Assembly: GCF_000383595.1 (NCBI RefSeq)
Contig: NZ_KB911581.1
Location: 5,054,496 to 5,118,495, forward strand
Length of the DNA: 64,000 nucleotides
Source: Streptomyces bottropensis ATCC 25435
GTDB lineage: Bacteria; Actinomycetota; Actinomycetes; Streptomycetales; Streptomycetaceae
Direction of reading: 5' to 3'
The notes beneath the pieces were generated by a model, which was not told where the DNA came from, made no database searches, and saw nothing but the letters and a program-made list of their open reading frames with translations. Position numbers and translations under genes: made by a program. Of this stretch, positions 43,545 through 52,388 are shown in pieces (the stretch's first letter is position 1; each line of letters begins with the position of its first letter).

Positions 43545-45038
43545 TCAGATGGGTTGGTGGGCGGAGGCGGGGGTCTTCGCGCCTTCCCAGGCGAGGTACT
43601 TGAGCTCCAGGAACTCGTCGAGGCCGTAGACCGAGCCCTCACGGCCGATGCCGGACTGCTTGACTCCGCCGAAGGGGGCTGTCTCGTTGGAGATCAGGCC
43701 GGTGTTGATGCCGACCATGCCCGCCTCCAGGGCGGCGGCGACGCGCCAGATGCGCTCGGCGTCCTTGGCGAACAGGTAGGCGGCGAGGCCGAATTCGGTG
43801 TCGTTGGCCATGCGGACCGCGTCGCTCTCGTCGGTGAACCGCACCAAGGGGGTCACCGGGCCGAAGGTCTCCTCGCGGGTGACGGCCATCTCGGCGGTGA
43901 CACCGGTCAGCACGGTCGGCTCGTAGAAGAGTCCGCCGCGTGCGTGGCGCCTGCCGCCGTGCAGGACCACGGCCCCGTGGGCTACGGCGTCGGCGACGTG
44001 GGACTCCACCTTCGCCACCGCGTCCTCGTCGATGAGCGGGCCCTGCTGGACGCCCTCGTCGAAGCCGTCGCCGACGGCGAGGGTGCCGACCCGCTCGGCG
44101 AGCTTCCTCGCGAACGCGTCGTAGACGCTGTCCTGTACGTAGACGCGGTTGGCGCTGATACACGCCTGGCCGGTGTTGCGGTACTTGGTGGCGATCAGGC
44201 CCTCGACCGCCTCGTCGAGGTCGGCGTCGTCGAAGACGAGGACGGGCGCGTTGCCGCCCAGCTCCATCGATGTCTTCTTCACCGTCCGCGCCGACTGGGC
44301 CAGCAGTAGCCGGCCGACCTCGGTGGAGCCCGTGAAGGTGATCTTGCGAACCAGGGGATTGCCCGTCAGCTCGGGGCCGATCTCGCGCGGGTCACCGGTG
44401 ACCACGTTGAACACGCCCGCCGGGATGCCAGCCCGGTCGGCGAGTTCGGCGAGTGCCAGGGCGGTCAGCGGGGTCTGCTCGGCGGGCTTGAGGACCATCG
44501 TGCAGCCCGCGGCCAGCGCGGGCCCCGCCTTGCGGGTGATCATCGCGGCGGGAAAGTTCCACGGGGTGATCGCCGCGCACACACCGACCGGCTCCTTCAG
44601 GACGACGATCCTGCGCGAGGCTTCCGGCGCCTCCATGACGTCACCGCGGATGCGCTTGGCCTCCTCGGCGAACCACTCCAGGAACGACGCCGCGTACGCG
44701 ACCTCGCCGACGGCCTCCGCGTACGGCTTGCCCTCCTCCAGGACGATCAGCCGGGCGAGGTCCTGCGCATGCTCGGTGACCAGGTCGAACCAGCGCCGCA
44801 GGAGCCGGGACCGCTCCTTGGCCGGGCGTGCTCGCCAGGCCGGCAGCGCACGGTGCGCCGCGTCGATCGCGGCGGTGGTCCGCGCCCGGTCCAGGAGCGG
44901 CACTTCGGCCAGCAGGTCGCCGGTGGACGGGTTGTGTACGGCGAGGGTGGCGTCGGTGGTGATCCAGGTGCCGTCGACGTACGCGGCGGTCTTCAGCAGC
45001 AACGGGTCGTCGAGTTCGCTGCGCACGGCCTTGCTCAC
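43545..45038 (-). CDS. Aldehyde dehydrogenase (succinate-semialdehyde dehydrogenase type)
   Basis: A 497-residue NAD(P)-dependent semialdehyde dehydrogenase close to GabD-type enzymes. Catalytic residues are N161 (ITPWNFP), E259 (SMELGGN) and C293 (GQACISANR). In a meta-cleavage pathway it could oxidise a ring-cleavage semialdehyde or the C4 semialdehyde released by the aldolase. GTG at 45038 has GAGGA six bases upstream and is preferred. A GTG at 45062 that overlaps the stop of the preceding gene (GTGA) is an alternative with no ribosome site. Confidence 0.9.
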   Translation of the reverse strand: MSKAVRSELDDPLLLKTAAYVDGTWITTDATLAVHNPSTGDLLAEVPLLDRARTTAAIDAAHRALPAWRARPAKERSRLLRRWFDLVTEHAQDLARLIVLEEGKPYAEAVGEVAYAASFLEWFAEEAKRIRGDVMEAPEASRRIVVLKEPVGVCAAITPWNFPAAMITRKAGPALAAGCTMVLKPAEQTPLTALALAELADRAGIPAGVFNVVTGDPREIGPELTGNPLVRKITFTGSTEVGRLLLAQSARTVKKTSMELGGNAPVLVFDDADLDEAVEGLIATKYRNTGQACISANRVYVQDSVYDAFARKLAERVGTLAVGDGFDEGVQQGPLIDEDAVAKVESHVADAVAHGAVVLHGGRRHARGGLFYEPTVLTGVTAEMAVTREETFGPVTPLVRFTDESDAVRMANDTEFGLAAYLFAKDAERIWRVAAALEAGMVGINTGLISNETAPFGGVKQSGIGREGSVYGLDEFLELKYLAWEGAKTPASAHQPI

Positions 45039-45058
45039 GGTGTTCCTCACGGGGGCGC

Positions 45059-46039
45059 TCACTTCGAGACCGGGGAGATGGTGACGGGCAGTTCGGTGCC
45101 CAGGGACAGTTCGGCGGCCCGTCGGACGCACATCGCGGCGACGGCGAGGTCCTGCGCCGCCGAGCCGACGGACTTGTAGATCACGACCGCGTCCGGGTCG
45201 TCCGCCGGCCTGCCGGGCGCGCGACCGGAGACGACATCGGCGAGCGGGACCACCTTTCCGGTGAGGTCGACGCCCGCCTTCCTCGCCGCGATCAGGTCTC
45301 CCGTGTCCTCGGCGACCTCGTCGGCCATGTCGGCGACGATCACCTCGGCGCGGGCGATCACCTCGGTCGCCAGTTCGCGCTGCTCGGGAAGGGTGGATCC
45401 GATCGACACGATGGTCACGCCGGCCGGAGTCTCCCGCAGGGTCGGCTGCTCGTCCCGGGAGCGGGCCGCGCAGATCACCAGGTCGGCATCGGCTACGGCC
45501 GCCTCGGGGCTCTGCGCGGTGGCGAGCGATAGACCGAGGTCGGCGAGTTCGCGGGTGAAGCGGGTGCGGCTGGCCGGGTTGGGGCTGAACACCGTGACGG
45601 AGGACAGCGTGCGCGTCGCCGCCAGGGCACGGACGTGGTTCTGCGCCTCGAAGCCGGATCCGATCACCCCGACGCGCAGGGCCCCGGCGGGGGCGAGCAG
45701 GTCGGCGGCGAGCGCCGAGGTGGCGGCGGTGCGGAAACCGGTGATGGAGTGGCCGTCCAGGAGTGCCGTCAGTTCCATGCTCTCCTGGTCGAACAAAGAG
45801 ATCAGATACGAGGCGCGCCGGTGCCGGGGTGAGGCGGCGATCAGCTTGGCCCCCATGGGGCCGCCGTCGCCGGGCACGCCGCTGAGCGTGCGCAGCCACA
45901 GGCCCTCTCCGCGAGCCATCGTGCGCGACGGGAAGCGAGATTCGTCGGGCGGTGCGGCGTAGGCGCTGCGCAGTGCCGCGATGGCGTGGGTCCACTCGAA
46001 GGCGGCTCGGACGTCGGCGTCGGTGAGAAAGAGGGTCAT
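45059..46039 (-). CDS. Ornithine cyclodeaminase/mu-crystallin family protein
   Basis: A 326-residue NAD(P)-binding protein of the ornithine cyclodeaminase/mu-crystallin family. Key segments are GGPMGAKLIAASPRHRRASY, a substrate-loop LLDGHSITGFRTAATSALAA, the Rossmann motif VGVIGSGFEAQNHVRAL and VIYKSVGSAAQDLAVA. Members act as ornithine cyclodeaminase, imine reductase or amino-acid dehydrogenase. A nitrogen-linked step in the catabolic island is possible, for instance on an imine or aminated intermediate. It is nearly coupled to the downstream dehydrogenase gene. Confidence 0.85.
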   Translation of the reverse strand: MTLFLTDADVRAAFEWTHAIAALRSAYAAPPDESRFPSRTMARGEGLWLRTLSGVPGDGGPMGAKLIAASPRHRRASYLISLFDQESMELTALLDGHSITGFRTAATSALAADLLAPAGALRVGVIGSGFEAQNHVRALAATRTLSSVTVFSPNPASRTRFTRELADLGLSLATAQSPEAAVADADLVICAARSRDEQPTLRETPAGVTIVSIGSTLPEQRELATEVIARAEVIVADMADEVAEDTGDLIAARKAGVDLTGKVVPLADVVSGRAPGRPADDPDAVVIYKSVGSAAQDLAVAAMCVRRAAELSLGTELPVTISPVSK

Positions 46040-46076
46040 CGTGGGGGCTCCCTGCGGGATGAAGGCGTGAAGGGGA

Positions 46077-46360
46077 TCAGCAGGCGGCTGAGAGGGCGTC
46101 GGTGTTCAGCGGCGCGCCGGTGCGGGCACGGATGTCCTCGACGGTGACCCCCGGTGCCGTCTCGACGAGCGCGAGGCCGGTCGGCGTGACATCCAGGACG
46201 CTCGGTGATGATCCGGTGGACGCACTCGCCGGTTAGCGGCAGCGAGCATTCCCCGACGATCTTGCCGGTGCCGTCCTCGGCGGTGTGGTCCATCAGGCCG
46301 ATGACGCGCCGGGTGCCGTGGACGAGGTCCGTGGCGCCGCGCATGGCCTTGACCAGGTGA
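46077..46360 (-). pseudogene. 3-oxoacid CoA-transferase subunit B, C-terminal remnant
   Basis: Minus-strand frames encode MRGATDLVHGTRRVIGLMDH, KIVGECSLPLTGECVHRIIT and, after a frameshift near 46200, SVLDVTPTGLALVETAPGVT and VEDIRARTGAPLN. This is the C-terminal third of the succinyl-CoA:3-oxoacid CoA-transferase B subunit. The N-terminal part with the catalytic Glu is missing and the 5' boundary abuts a decayed SDR gene. The loss would remove a 3-oxoadipate or acetoacetate activation step from the island. Confidence 0.7.
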
Positions 46361-46379
46361 CGCGGATTCCACGCGGTCC

Positions 46380-46845
46380 GAGTTCCAGCGCGGCCGCCTT
46401 GGACCGCCTCCGCAGGGCCCATTAGCCGGCGGTGTACGCCACTGGGTAGTGGGCGATGAGCGCGGCGGAGGACCCGACGTTGACGATCGAGGCGCCGGGC
46501 GGCATCAGCGGGGCGAGGTGCTGGATGCCGAGCAGCGGGCCTGTGACGTCGACGGCGTGGACGCGGTCGAAGTCCTCGGGGCGTACGTCGCCGAGCCGGG
46601 CCCGCCCAGGTGATGCCCGCGTCGTTGACCAGGCCGTGGACCTGCCGGTACGCCTCCTTCACCTCGGCGACGAGACCGGCCCGGTCCTGCTCGCTGGTGA
46701 CGTCGAGGCGACGGCAGCCAGGTGCCTCGGTCACATCGGTGGCGATCTCCCGGGCTCCTTCACGGGTCAGTGCCTCGGCTTCAGCGGCACCCTGGCCGCG
46801 CGCCGCGCCGGTGACCACGACCACCTTGGTGCTCAGGTCCGTCAT
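46380..46845 (-). pseudogene. Short-chain dehydrogenase, frameshifted
   Basis: The start ATG at 46845 overlaps the stop of the FAH gene (ATGA), and the N-terminus TKVVVVTGAARGQGAAEAEA is intact. Similarity then changes frame near 46600 (AGITW to RLGDVRPEDFDRVHAVDVTG) and hits a stop at YTAG* where YTASKWA is expected. The later part KAAALELGPRGIRVT is in yet another context. It is an SDR interrupted just at its catalytic YxxxK and fused to the CoA-transferase relic. Confidence 0.75.
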
Positions 46846-47801
46846 GGCCGCTCCCGGCTGCGGCGCCGACCGGTCGGCAGGTGTACGGGATCGACGCCGG
46901 GGACCACGGCGTTGGTGAGCGTGCCGATGCCCTCGACGGTGAGCGAGACGGTGTCGCCGGGCGCCAGTGGCGGCGGCGTCCGCTCGCCCCGCAGTCCCCA
47001 CAGCTCGGCGAGGCAGCCGCCGTTCCCGCACGTCCCGGAGCCCAGGACGTCACCCGGCACGACCCGGGTGCCACGGGAGGCGTAGGCGACCATCTCCTCG
47101 AAGGTCCAGCTCATGTTGGACAGCAGGTCCTCGCCGACCACCTGCCCGTTGACCTCGGCGGTCAGGGCCAGCCGCAGAAAGCCCTCCGCGTCCCGGTGCG
47201 GCTCCAGTTCGTCGGCGGTGACCAGGTACGGACCGAGGGTGGTGGCGGTGTCCTTGCCCTTGCAGGGGCCGAGGCCGACCTTCATCTCGGCGGACTGGAG
47301 GTCGCGCGCGGACCAGTCGTTGAAGACCGTGTAGCCGACGATGTGCTCACGGGCCCGCTCGGGGGTGAGGTCGCGGCCCTCGCGGCCGATGACGGCGGCG
47401 ACTTCGAGTTCGAAGTCCAAGACCTGGGACCCCGGGGGCATGGGAATGTCGTCGTACGGCCCGAAGACGGCGTGGGGATTGGTGAAGTAGAAGGTCGGCG
47501 CGGCGTACCAGGCGTCCGGCACGCCACTCGCCCCGTCGACCGAGCGTCGTACGCCCTCGACGTGCTCCTCGAAGGTGACGAAGTCCCGTACGGAGGCCGG
47601 TCGCAGCGGCGCCAGCAGCCGCACTTCGGAGACATGCGGTCCGGCCGGGGCGTCGAGGGCCGTTGCCCCCGCTTCGGAGAGGGCGCCTGCTGTGATCAGT
47701 TCGGTGAGTGTGTGGTCGCCGGGGACCGGGTGGAGGCGGCCGTCCTCGCCGACGACGGCGACCTGACGCTGGTGCCGGTGCTCGTACGCGGCGAAACGCA
47801 T
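46842..47801 (-). CDS. Fumarylacetoacetate hydrolase (FAH) family protein
   Basis: A 319-residue member of the FAH family, which cleaves or isomerises acylpyruvate-type compounds using a divalent metal. Metal-ligand segments are visible: VLDFELEVAAVIGREGRDL, FNDWSARDLQS and GLGPCKGKDTATTLGPYLVT. A C-terminal GDVLGSGTCGNGGCLAEL variant of the usual GTPxG motif follows. GGAG precedes ATG at 47801. It resembles the larger FAH proteins seen with gentisate or homogentisate-type or meta-cleavage pathways. A second FAH gene is in the same island (51266-52258). Confidence 0.88.
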   Translation of the reverse strand: MRFAAYEHRHQRQVAVVGEDGRLHPVPGDHTLTELITAGALSEAGATALDAPAGPHVSEVRLLAPLRPASVRDFVTFEEHVEGVRRSVDGASGVPDAWYAAPTFYFTNPHAVFGPYDDIPMPPGSQVLDFELEVAAVIGREGRDLTPERAREHIVGYTVFNDWSARDLQSAEMKVGLGPCKGKDTATTLGPYLVTADELEPHRDAEGFLRLALTAEVNGQVVGEDLLSNMSWTFEEMVAYASRGTRVVPGDVLGSGTCGNGGCLAELWGLRGERTPPPLAPGDTVSLTVEGIGTLTNAVVPGVDPVHLPTGRRRSRERP

Positions 47802-47912
47802 GTGCGGCTCCAGGCTCTGGGATACGGGGTTCTCGGGGGCGGGAGGAACCGGGGGCACGGCGGGCAGTCGGCGCAGGACAGGACCTGCCGCGCCCCCGGA
47901 ACCGAAGGGGAG

Positions 47913-48851
47913 TCAGACCGGCGGGGCGACGAACACGCCGGGGTCGACGTCGTTGAACGACTCCTTGGCGACGAGTTCGTTCATCGGGTTGGCCGTGCCC
48001 CACTGGTCGGCGACCTCGGGCTGGGAGAAGTCGTAGACGTGCGGGTGCCAGGTGTCCTCGTCGACGACCTCCAGCTCGGTCGTGTACTCGACGGTGTTGC
48101 CGTGCGGGTCGAGGAAGTAGGTGAAGGTGTTGTCACCCGCCGTGTGCCGGCCGGGGCCCCAGACCTTGTGGACTCCGGCCCGCAGCAGCCGTCCGGTGCC
48201 GCGCAGGTATTCGTCGATGCCGCGCATCTCGAAGGAGACGTGGTGCACGGAGGTGTGCGGGCCCTGTGCGACGGCCATCGAGTGGTGCTGATTGGAGATC
48301 CGCATGAAGTGCATGACCTCGCCCATGTGCGGCGAGCTGAGCGTGTCGGTCAGGCGGAAGCCGAGGTGGCGCTCGTACCACTCCCGGGTGCGGTTGAGAT
48401 CCGGGGAATTGAGGACGACGTGGCTCAGCCTGACCGGGATCGACTCCTTCTCCTCGATCCTGCGGTGCTGTCGGGCCTCGACCTCCGCGGAGACCTCGAT
48501 GGTGCGGCCGTCGACGTCGAAGAAGCGGAAGCCGTAGCCGCCGCCGGGAGTGTCGACCTTGCCCGGCTGGGAGACCAACCGCACACCGTCCGCGAGGAGT
48601 TGTTCGGCGAGGGTGTCCACGTCGGCCGGGCTCGCGGCGCCGTAGGAGACCAGGTCGAGGCGCTTCTCCTCGGCCTTGCGCAGCCGCACCACGTACTGCT
48701 CGGGGCTGCCCTCGGCGGCCAGGAAGGAGATGCCGGAGTCCTCGGCGACCTTGGTCAGGCCCCAGACGCCGGCATAGAAGGCGAGCTGTTTGTCGTAGTC
48801 CGGTACGGCGAGGTCGACGTGGCGGAGGTGGGTCAGCAGGCGTGCACTCAT
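47913..48851 (-). CDS. Extradiol ring-cleavage dioxygenase (type I, VOC superfamily)
   Basis: A 312-residue two-domain vicinal-oxygen-chelate dioxygenase, expected to meta-cleave a catechol. The N-terminal module begins LRHVDLAVPDYDKQLAFYAG; the catalytic C-terminal module has likely Fe(II) ligands H144 (LSHVVLN), H203/H204 (SVHHVSFEM) and E255 (HGNTVEYTTEL). All three are present. ATG at 48851 overlaps the stop of the amidohydrolase gene (ATGA). The distant resemblance is to homoprotocatechuate 2,3-dioxygenase and biphenyl-diol dioxygenases; the true substrate is open. Confidence 0.87.
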   Translation of the reverse strand: MSARLLTHLRHVDLAVPDYDKQLAFYAGVWGLTKVAEDSGISFLAAEGSPEQYVVRLRKAEEKRLDLVSYGAASPADVDTLAEQLLADGVRLVSQPGKVDTPGGGYGFRFFDVDGRTIEVSAEVEARQHRRIEEKESIPVRLSHVVLNSPDLNRTREWYERHLGFRLTDTLSSPHMGEVMHFMRISNQHHSMAVAQGPHTSVHHVSFEMRGIDEYLRGTGRLLRAGVHKVWGPGRHTAGDNTFTYFLDPHGNTVEYTTELEVVDEDTWHPHVYDFSQPEVADQWGTANPMNELVAKESFNDVDPGVFVAPPV

Positions 48852-49939
48852 GAGGGGTTTCCTCCTGTGGGGGCAGGTGAGCGTGGGGGTCCGGCGAGCC
48901 GCAGCAGCGCTGCCGCGTTGCCCCCGCGTACGGCGTGGAAGTCGGCTTCGGGCAGGTGGGCGGCGCGCAGCGCCCCGAGAGGGTCTTCGGTGCCCATGTC
49001 GAAGGGGAAATCGGAGCCGAGCAGGACCCGGTCCGCGCCCGCGGCGGCGACGAGCGCGCGCAGGACGCGGGGGTCGTGGACGAGGGAGTCGAAGTGGAGC
49101 CGCTTGAGGTAACTGCTGGGCAGGTGGGCGCAGTCCGTGCCCGCGTCGGCGCGGACGGACCAGGCGTGGTCGGCGCGCCCGATATGGGTGGGGAGGTAGC
49201 CGCCGCCGTGCGCCGCGATCAGTTTCAGTCCCGGATGGCGGTCCAGGACCCCGGAGAAGACGAGGTGGGACAGCGCGACCGCGTTCTCGGTGGGCTGTCC
49301 GACGCTGTTGGACAGGTACCACCGGTCCAGCCGCTCGTCGAGGGTGCAGCCGAACGGGTGCAGGAACAGCACCGCGCCGGTTTCCGCGGCCCGCTGCCAG
49401 AAGGGCTCGTAGGCCGGGTCGGACAGTTCGCGGCCCGGCGCGTGACTGGAGATCTCCACACCCAACAGGCCCTGTTCCAAGGCGTGTTCGAGTGCCGGGA
49501 CGGCCAGGTCGGGATGGTGCAAGGGGACCAGGCCCAGCCCTTTGAGCCGGTCCGGTGCGGCCGAGCAGTGGGCAGCGGTGCCTTCGTTCGCCAGCCGGCA
49601 CACCTTGTCGGCGGTCGCCTCGTCCGTCCAGTGGTGGTAGTGCGACGGGGACGGGCTGACCAGCTGCACATCGACGCCCTGGGCGTCCATCGCGGCCAGC
49701 CGTACACGGGCGTCGATGAGCCGGGGGATCCGCTCGCGCACCATGGGCCCGTTGACGGCGAGCGCGGCCGGTCCGTTGCGGCGGGCGTCGAGCGCCCTTG
49801 CCTCGGCGAGACCCGGCGAGCCGTCCACCAGCGCCTCGACGGCGGGCAGCAGGACGTGGGCGTGTACATCGACCGTCGGCCAGGGGTATGGGTCGGTGCT
49901 CGTCGTGGGCTGCTGGCCGGGCGGCGCATGGGAGGTCAC
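48848..49939 (-). CDS. ACMSD-type amidohydrolase (metal-dependent decarboxylase/hydrolase)
   Basis: A 363-residue amidohydrolase of the aminocarboxymuconate-semialdehyde decarboxylase family. Metal-binding motifs are VDVHAHVLLP (HxH), EISSHAPG, LIAAHGGGYLPTH and LLGSDFPFDMG (catalytic Asp). Family members decarboxylate meta-cleavage products such as aminocarboxymuconate semialdehyde, or aromatic acids such as gamma-resorcylate and 5-carboxyvanillate. Next to an extradiol dioxygenase, decarboxylation of the ring-cleavage product is the most natural role. GTG at 49939 overlaps the preceding stop (GTGA). Confidence 0.87.
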   Translation of the reverse strand: MTSHAPPGQQPTTSTDPYPWPTVDVHAHVLLPAVEALVDGSPGLAEARALDARRNGPAALAVNGPMVRERIPRLIDARVRLAAMDAQGVDVQLVSPSPSHYHHWTDEATADKVCRLANEGTAAHCSAAPDRLKGLGLVPLHHPDLAVPALEHALEQGLLGVEISSHAPGRELSDPAYEPFWQRAAETGAVLFLHPFGCTLDERLDRWYLSNSVGQPTENAVALSHLVFSGVLDRHPGLKLIAAHGGGYLPTHIGRADHAWSVRADAGTDCAHLPSSYLKRLHFDSLVHDPRVLRALVAAAGADRVLLGSDFPFDMGTEDPLGALRAAHLPEADFHAVRGGNAAALLRLAGPPRSPAPTGGNPS

Positions 49940-51066
49940 GGCAGGTCCCTGAGCATGGTCGACATGCGGTTGACCAGGCCGGGCAGATCGGCGTCGCGTA
50001 CCCCGTCGAGCTGCCACTGCCCGATCTGCATGGAGGCGTCCACCACCGGGCGAACCCGCGCGATGCGGCGGTCGTAGTACGTCTGGAACAGTTGGTCGTC
50101 CCAGTCGTCGGTGCCGGTGAGCAGCTCGGCGAGGACCAGCGCGTCCTCCAGGGACATCGCGGCGCCCTGAGCCAGGGTGGGCGGGCAGCTGTGGGCCGCG
50201 TCGCCGATCAGCACGATCCGTCCGCGGTGCCAGGAGCCTTCCACCAGCAGCCGGTGGTACCACGTGTAGTTGACCTTCGCCGGATCGTCGATGTGTTTGA
50301 CGATCTCGGTCCAGTGGCCGCCGTACCCCTGGACGAGGCTGCGCATCTCGTCGGCGTAGCTCTCGGGGCGGATGGACGCGCGAGCGCGGTTGGCCTCGAC
50401 CGCGTAGGCGTAGATGGTGTCCCGGCTGGTGGGGCAGTAGCCGGCGATGTAGGCAGGGCCGCCGTAGGCGAGGTCGGTGCGCTCCAGGCCCTCGGGGCGA
50501 GGGGCGGCGATGCGCCAGATGGCCATCCCGGTCGGCACGGGTCGGTCGGCGATGCCGATCGCGGCTCGTGTGCTCGATCCCATGCCGTCCGCGGCGATCA
50601 CCAGGTCGTAGCGGCCCTCGCTGCCGTCGGTGAAACGCACCCGCACGCCGTCGGCGTCCTGGTCGAAGCTCTCGGCGCGGGTGCCGAGCCGCACCGAGGC
50701 GCCGCTCGCCCGGACGGCGTCGATGAGGATGCACTGCAGCTGCGGGCGCTGTATGCCGATGGTGGCGGGCAGGTCGTCACCGCCGGTGCGGATGTCCTCG
50801 ACGACGTGCAGGACGGTGCCGTCCGGGCCGGTGATGCCGAGCGATCCGAACCCGAACCCGGAGGCCCGCACCTGCTCCCACACGCCCAGCTCGCGAAGGA
50901 CCCGCAGGGCGTTGCCCTGCACGGTGATGCCGGACCCCGCGGTGGCGTTCCAGTCCTCCTTGGCCTCGATGAGGTCGACGGTCAGTCCGGCCCTGCGCAG
51001 CAGGATGGTGACGGCGTTGCCGGCCGATCCGCCGCCGACGACCAGGACGGTGCGGGGTGTTCTCAT
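49936..51066 (-). CDS. FAD-dependent aromatic monooxygenase
   Basis: A 376-residue group A flavin hydroxylase. Motifs are VLVVGGGSAGNAVTILLRRA near the N-terminus, DLVIAADGMGSSTRAAIG (DG) in the middle and IVLIGDAAHSCPPTLAQGAA (GD) near 287-306. It would introduce a hydroxyl group ortho to an existing one, giving the diol for the extradiol dioxygenase. ATG at 51066 overlaps the stop of the truncated cyclase gene (ATGA), and AAAGGA is upstream. It differs clearly from the island A monooxygenase at 24355-25554. Confidence 0.9.
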   Translation of the reverse strand: MRTPRTVLVVGGGSAGNAVTILLRRAGLTVDLIEAKEDWNATAGSGITVQGNALRVLRELGVWEQVRASGFGFGSLGITGPDGTVLHVVEDIRTGGDDLPATIGIQRPQLQCILIDAVRASGASVRLGTRAESFDQDADGVRVRFTDGSEGRYDLVIAADGMGSSTRAAIGIADRPVPTGMAIWRIAAPRPEGLERTDLAYGGPAYIAGYCPTSRDTIYAYAVEANRARASIRPESYADEMRSLVQGYGGHWTEIVKHIDDPAKVNYTWYHRLLVEGSWHRGRIVLIGDAAHSCPPTLAQGAAMSLEDALVLAELLTGTDDWDDQLFQTYYDRRIARVRPVVDASMQIGQWQLDGVRDADLPGLVNRMSTMLRDLP

Positions 51067-51269
51067 GAGGGAAGTCCTTTGTTCCTGGGGTTGCTCCGCT
51101 GCGAGAGAGAGAAGCTGACGCCCCGGCGTATGAGGGCCGCGCCCTGGCGCCGCTCGGGCTCGTCGAGGGAATTGAGCGTGCCGAGCACGTCGACCTCACC
51201 CCAGCGACCCCGGTTCGAGTACGCCTTGGCGGCCTCGGCTATCGCGCCCTCGGGGGCGGGGCGGTTCAC
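51063..51269 (-). pseudogene. Cyclase (kynurenine-formamidase-like) family gene, internally truncated
   Basis: A 68-codon frame starting with GTG at 51269, overlapping the upstream FAH stop (GTGA). It encodes the N-terminus of the cyclase/KynB-like family: YSNRGRWGEVDVLGTLNSLD and RRQGAALIRRGVSFSLSQR. Full-length relatives have about 300 residues with an HxGTHxDxxxH metal motif, which is missing here. The frame nevertheless ends exactly in an ATGA overlap with the next gene. An internal deletion that kept both junctions is the simplest reading. Confidence 0.75.
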
Positions 51270-52258
51270 GTCCCCTCCCCGACACACCGGGTGCGCTGCA
51301 CACCCAGACCGGTGATCGACCCCTCCATGACGTCGCCGTCGCGCAGCAGTCGCCCCCAGTGGATGCCGTTGCCAGCCGGGCTGCCGGTCAACACCAGGTC
51401 ACCGGGCAGGAGTTGGGAGGTCTGCGAGATGTACGAGACCAGCCGAGCGATGTCGAAGAGCATGTCCTTGGTCGACTCGTCCTGCATGGTGTCGCCGTTC
51501 AGCTTCAACGTGACCCGCAGGTCGCCCGGGTCGGCGATCGACCCGGCGGGAACGATCCACGGCCCGAGCGGGGTGAAGCCGGGGGCGTTCTTGCAGCGCA
51601 GCCAGTCCGTGCCGATGGCCTTCATGTCGCGGCGGAAGACGGTGGCGCGGTCGGTGAGGTCGTTGGCGATCGTGTACCCGGCGACGTACTCCAGGGCCTC
51701 CTCGACGGACACCTGATGCGCGGGCCTGGCGATGACGGCCGCCAACTCCAGCTCCCAGTCCGGCTTTTCGGCCCAGGACGGGAGGACGACATCGTCGTAC
51801 GGGCCGGTGATCGCGCTCGGCAGTCCGATGAAGACGTACGGCAGGTCCTCGGCGACCCGGCGGTCCATGACCGCGGCGATCTCCGCGCGCGCCTCCTCGG
51901 CCGTACGCGGGTCGTCGGGGGGGCGGTGGGCGACCTCCAGGTCGATCACGTGCTGCCGGTAGTTGGCGCCGGACTGAAAGATCTGGCGGGGTTCCACCGG
52001 AGCGTGCACCCGCAGGCCCTTAAGAGGCTGCCAGGCGGCCCTGTCGTCGCCGGCAAGGGCGTTCAGGCGGGGCGGGGCCTCGTCCCAGCGCTCCAGGAGC
52101 GTACGGGTGGTCAGCTCCCGCTCGCCGAGCGCGGCGCGCAGGTCGAGGGCGCGGCCGTCCGGCGTGATGAGAGCGGGAAACGGGATCCCGTCAGGGGCGG
52201 AGAGGGTGCCGAGGGCAAAAGGCCCGGCGAAAGGGGCGGCCATGGCTGCGGGTTTCAC
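51266..52258 (-). CDS. Fumarylacetoacetate hydrolase family protein
   Basis: A 330-residue FAH-family hydrolase/isomerase. Recognisable are the lead-in RQIFQSGANYRQHVIDLEV, metal ligands in WELELAAVIARPAHQVS, the TIANDLTDRATVFRRDMKAI segment, the conserved lysine in RCKNAPGFTPLGPW, and the C-terminal LTGSPAGNGIHWG (GTPxG equivalent). AGGAGGAC precedes the GTG at 52258. It is the first gene of the LysR-divergent operon and probably hydrolyses an acylpyruvate or isomerises the meta-cleavage product. Confidence 0.9.
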   Translation of the reverse strand: MKPAAMAAPFAGPFALGTLSAPDGIPFPALITPDGRALDLRAALGERELTTRTLLERWDEAPPRLNALAGDDRAAWQPLKGLRVHAPVEPRQIFQSGANYRQHVIDLEVAHRPPDDPRTAEEARAEIAAVMDRRVAEDLPYVFIGLPSAITGPYDDVVLPSWAEKPDWELELAAVIARPAHQVSVEEALEYVAGYTIANDLTDRATVFRRDMKAIGTDWLRCKNAPGFTPLGPWIVPAGSIADPGDLRVTLKLNGDTMQDESTKDMLFDIARLVSYISQTSQLLPGDLVLTGSPAGNGIHWGRLLRDGDVMEGSITGLGVQRTRCVGEGT

Positions 52259-52388
52259 GAACGTGTCCTCCTGATTGCGACGGGACTAATGTGGCGGCAG
52301 CCCTTGGCATAGGGGAAATCGATTATTTGAATGCCGCTCATCCGTCTGACTTATCGCGCCACCGATGTCGCACGCTGGGAGTGCAGCC

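Noticed and set aside
46881..49112. A plus-strand open frame of about 740 codons opposite the FAH and dioxygenase genes
   Set aside because: It is the antisense shadow of three genes with clear motifs on the minus strand, rich in Gly, Asp, Val and Glu as expected from reading GC-biased codons backwards.
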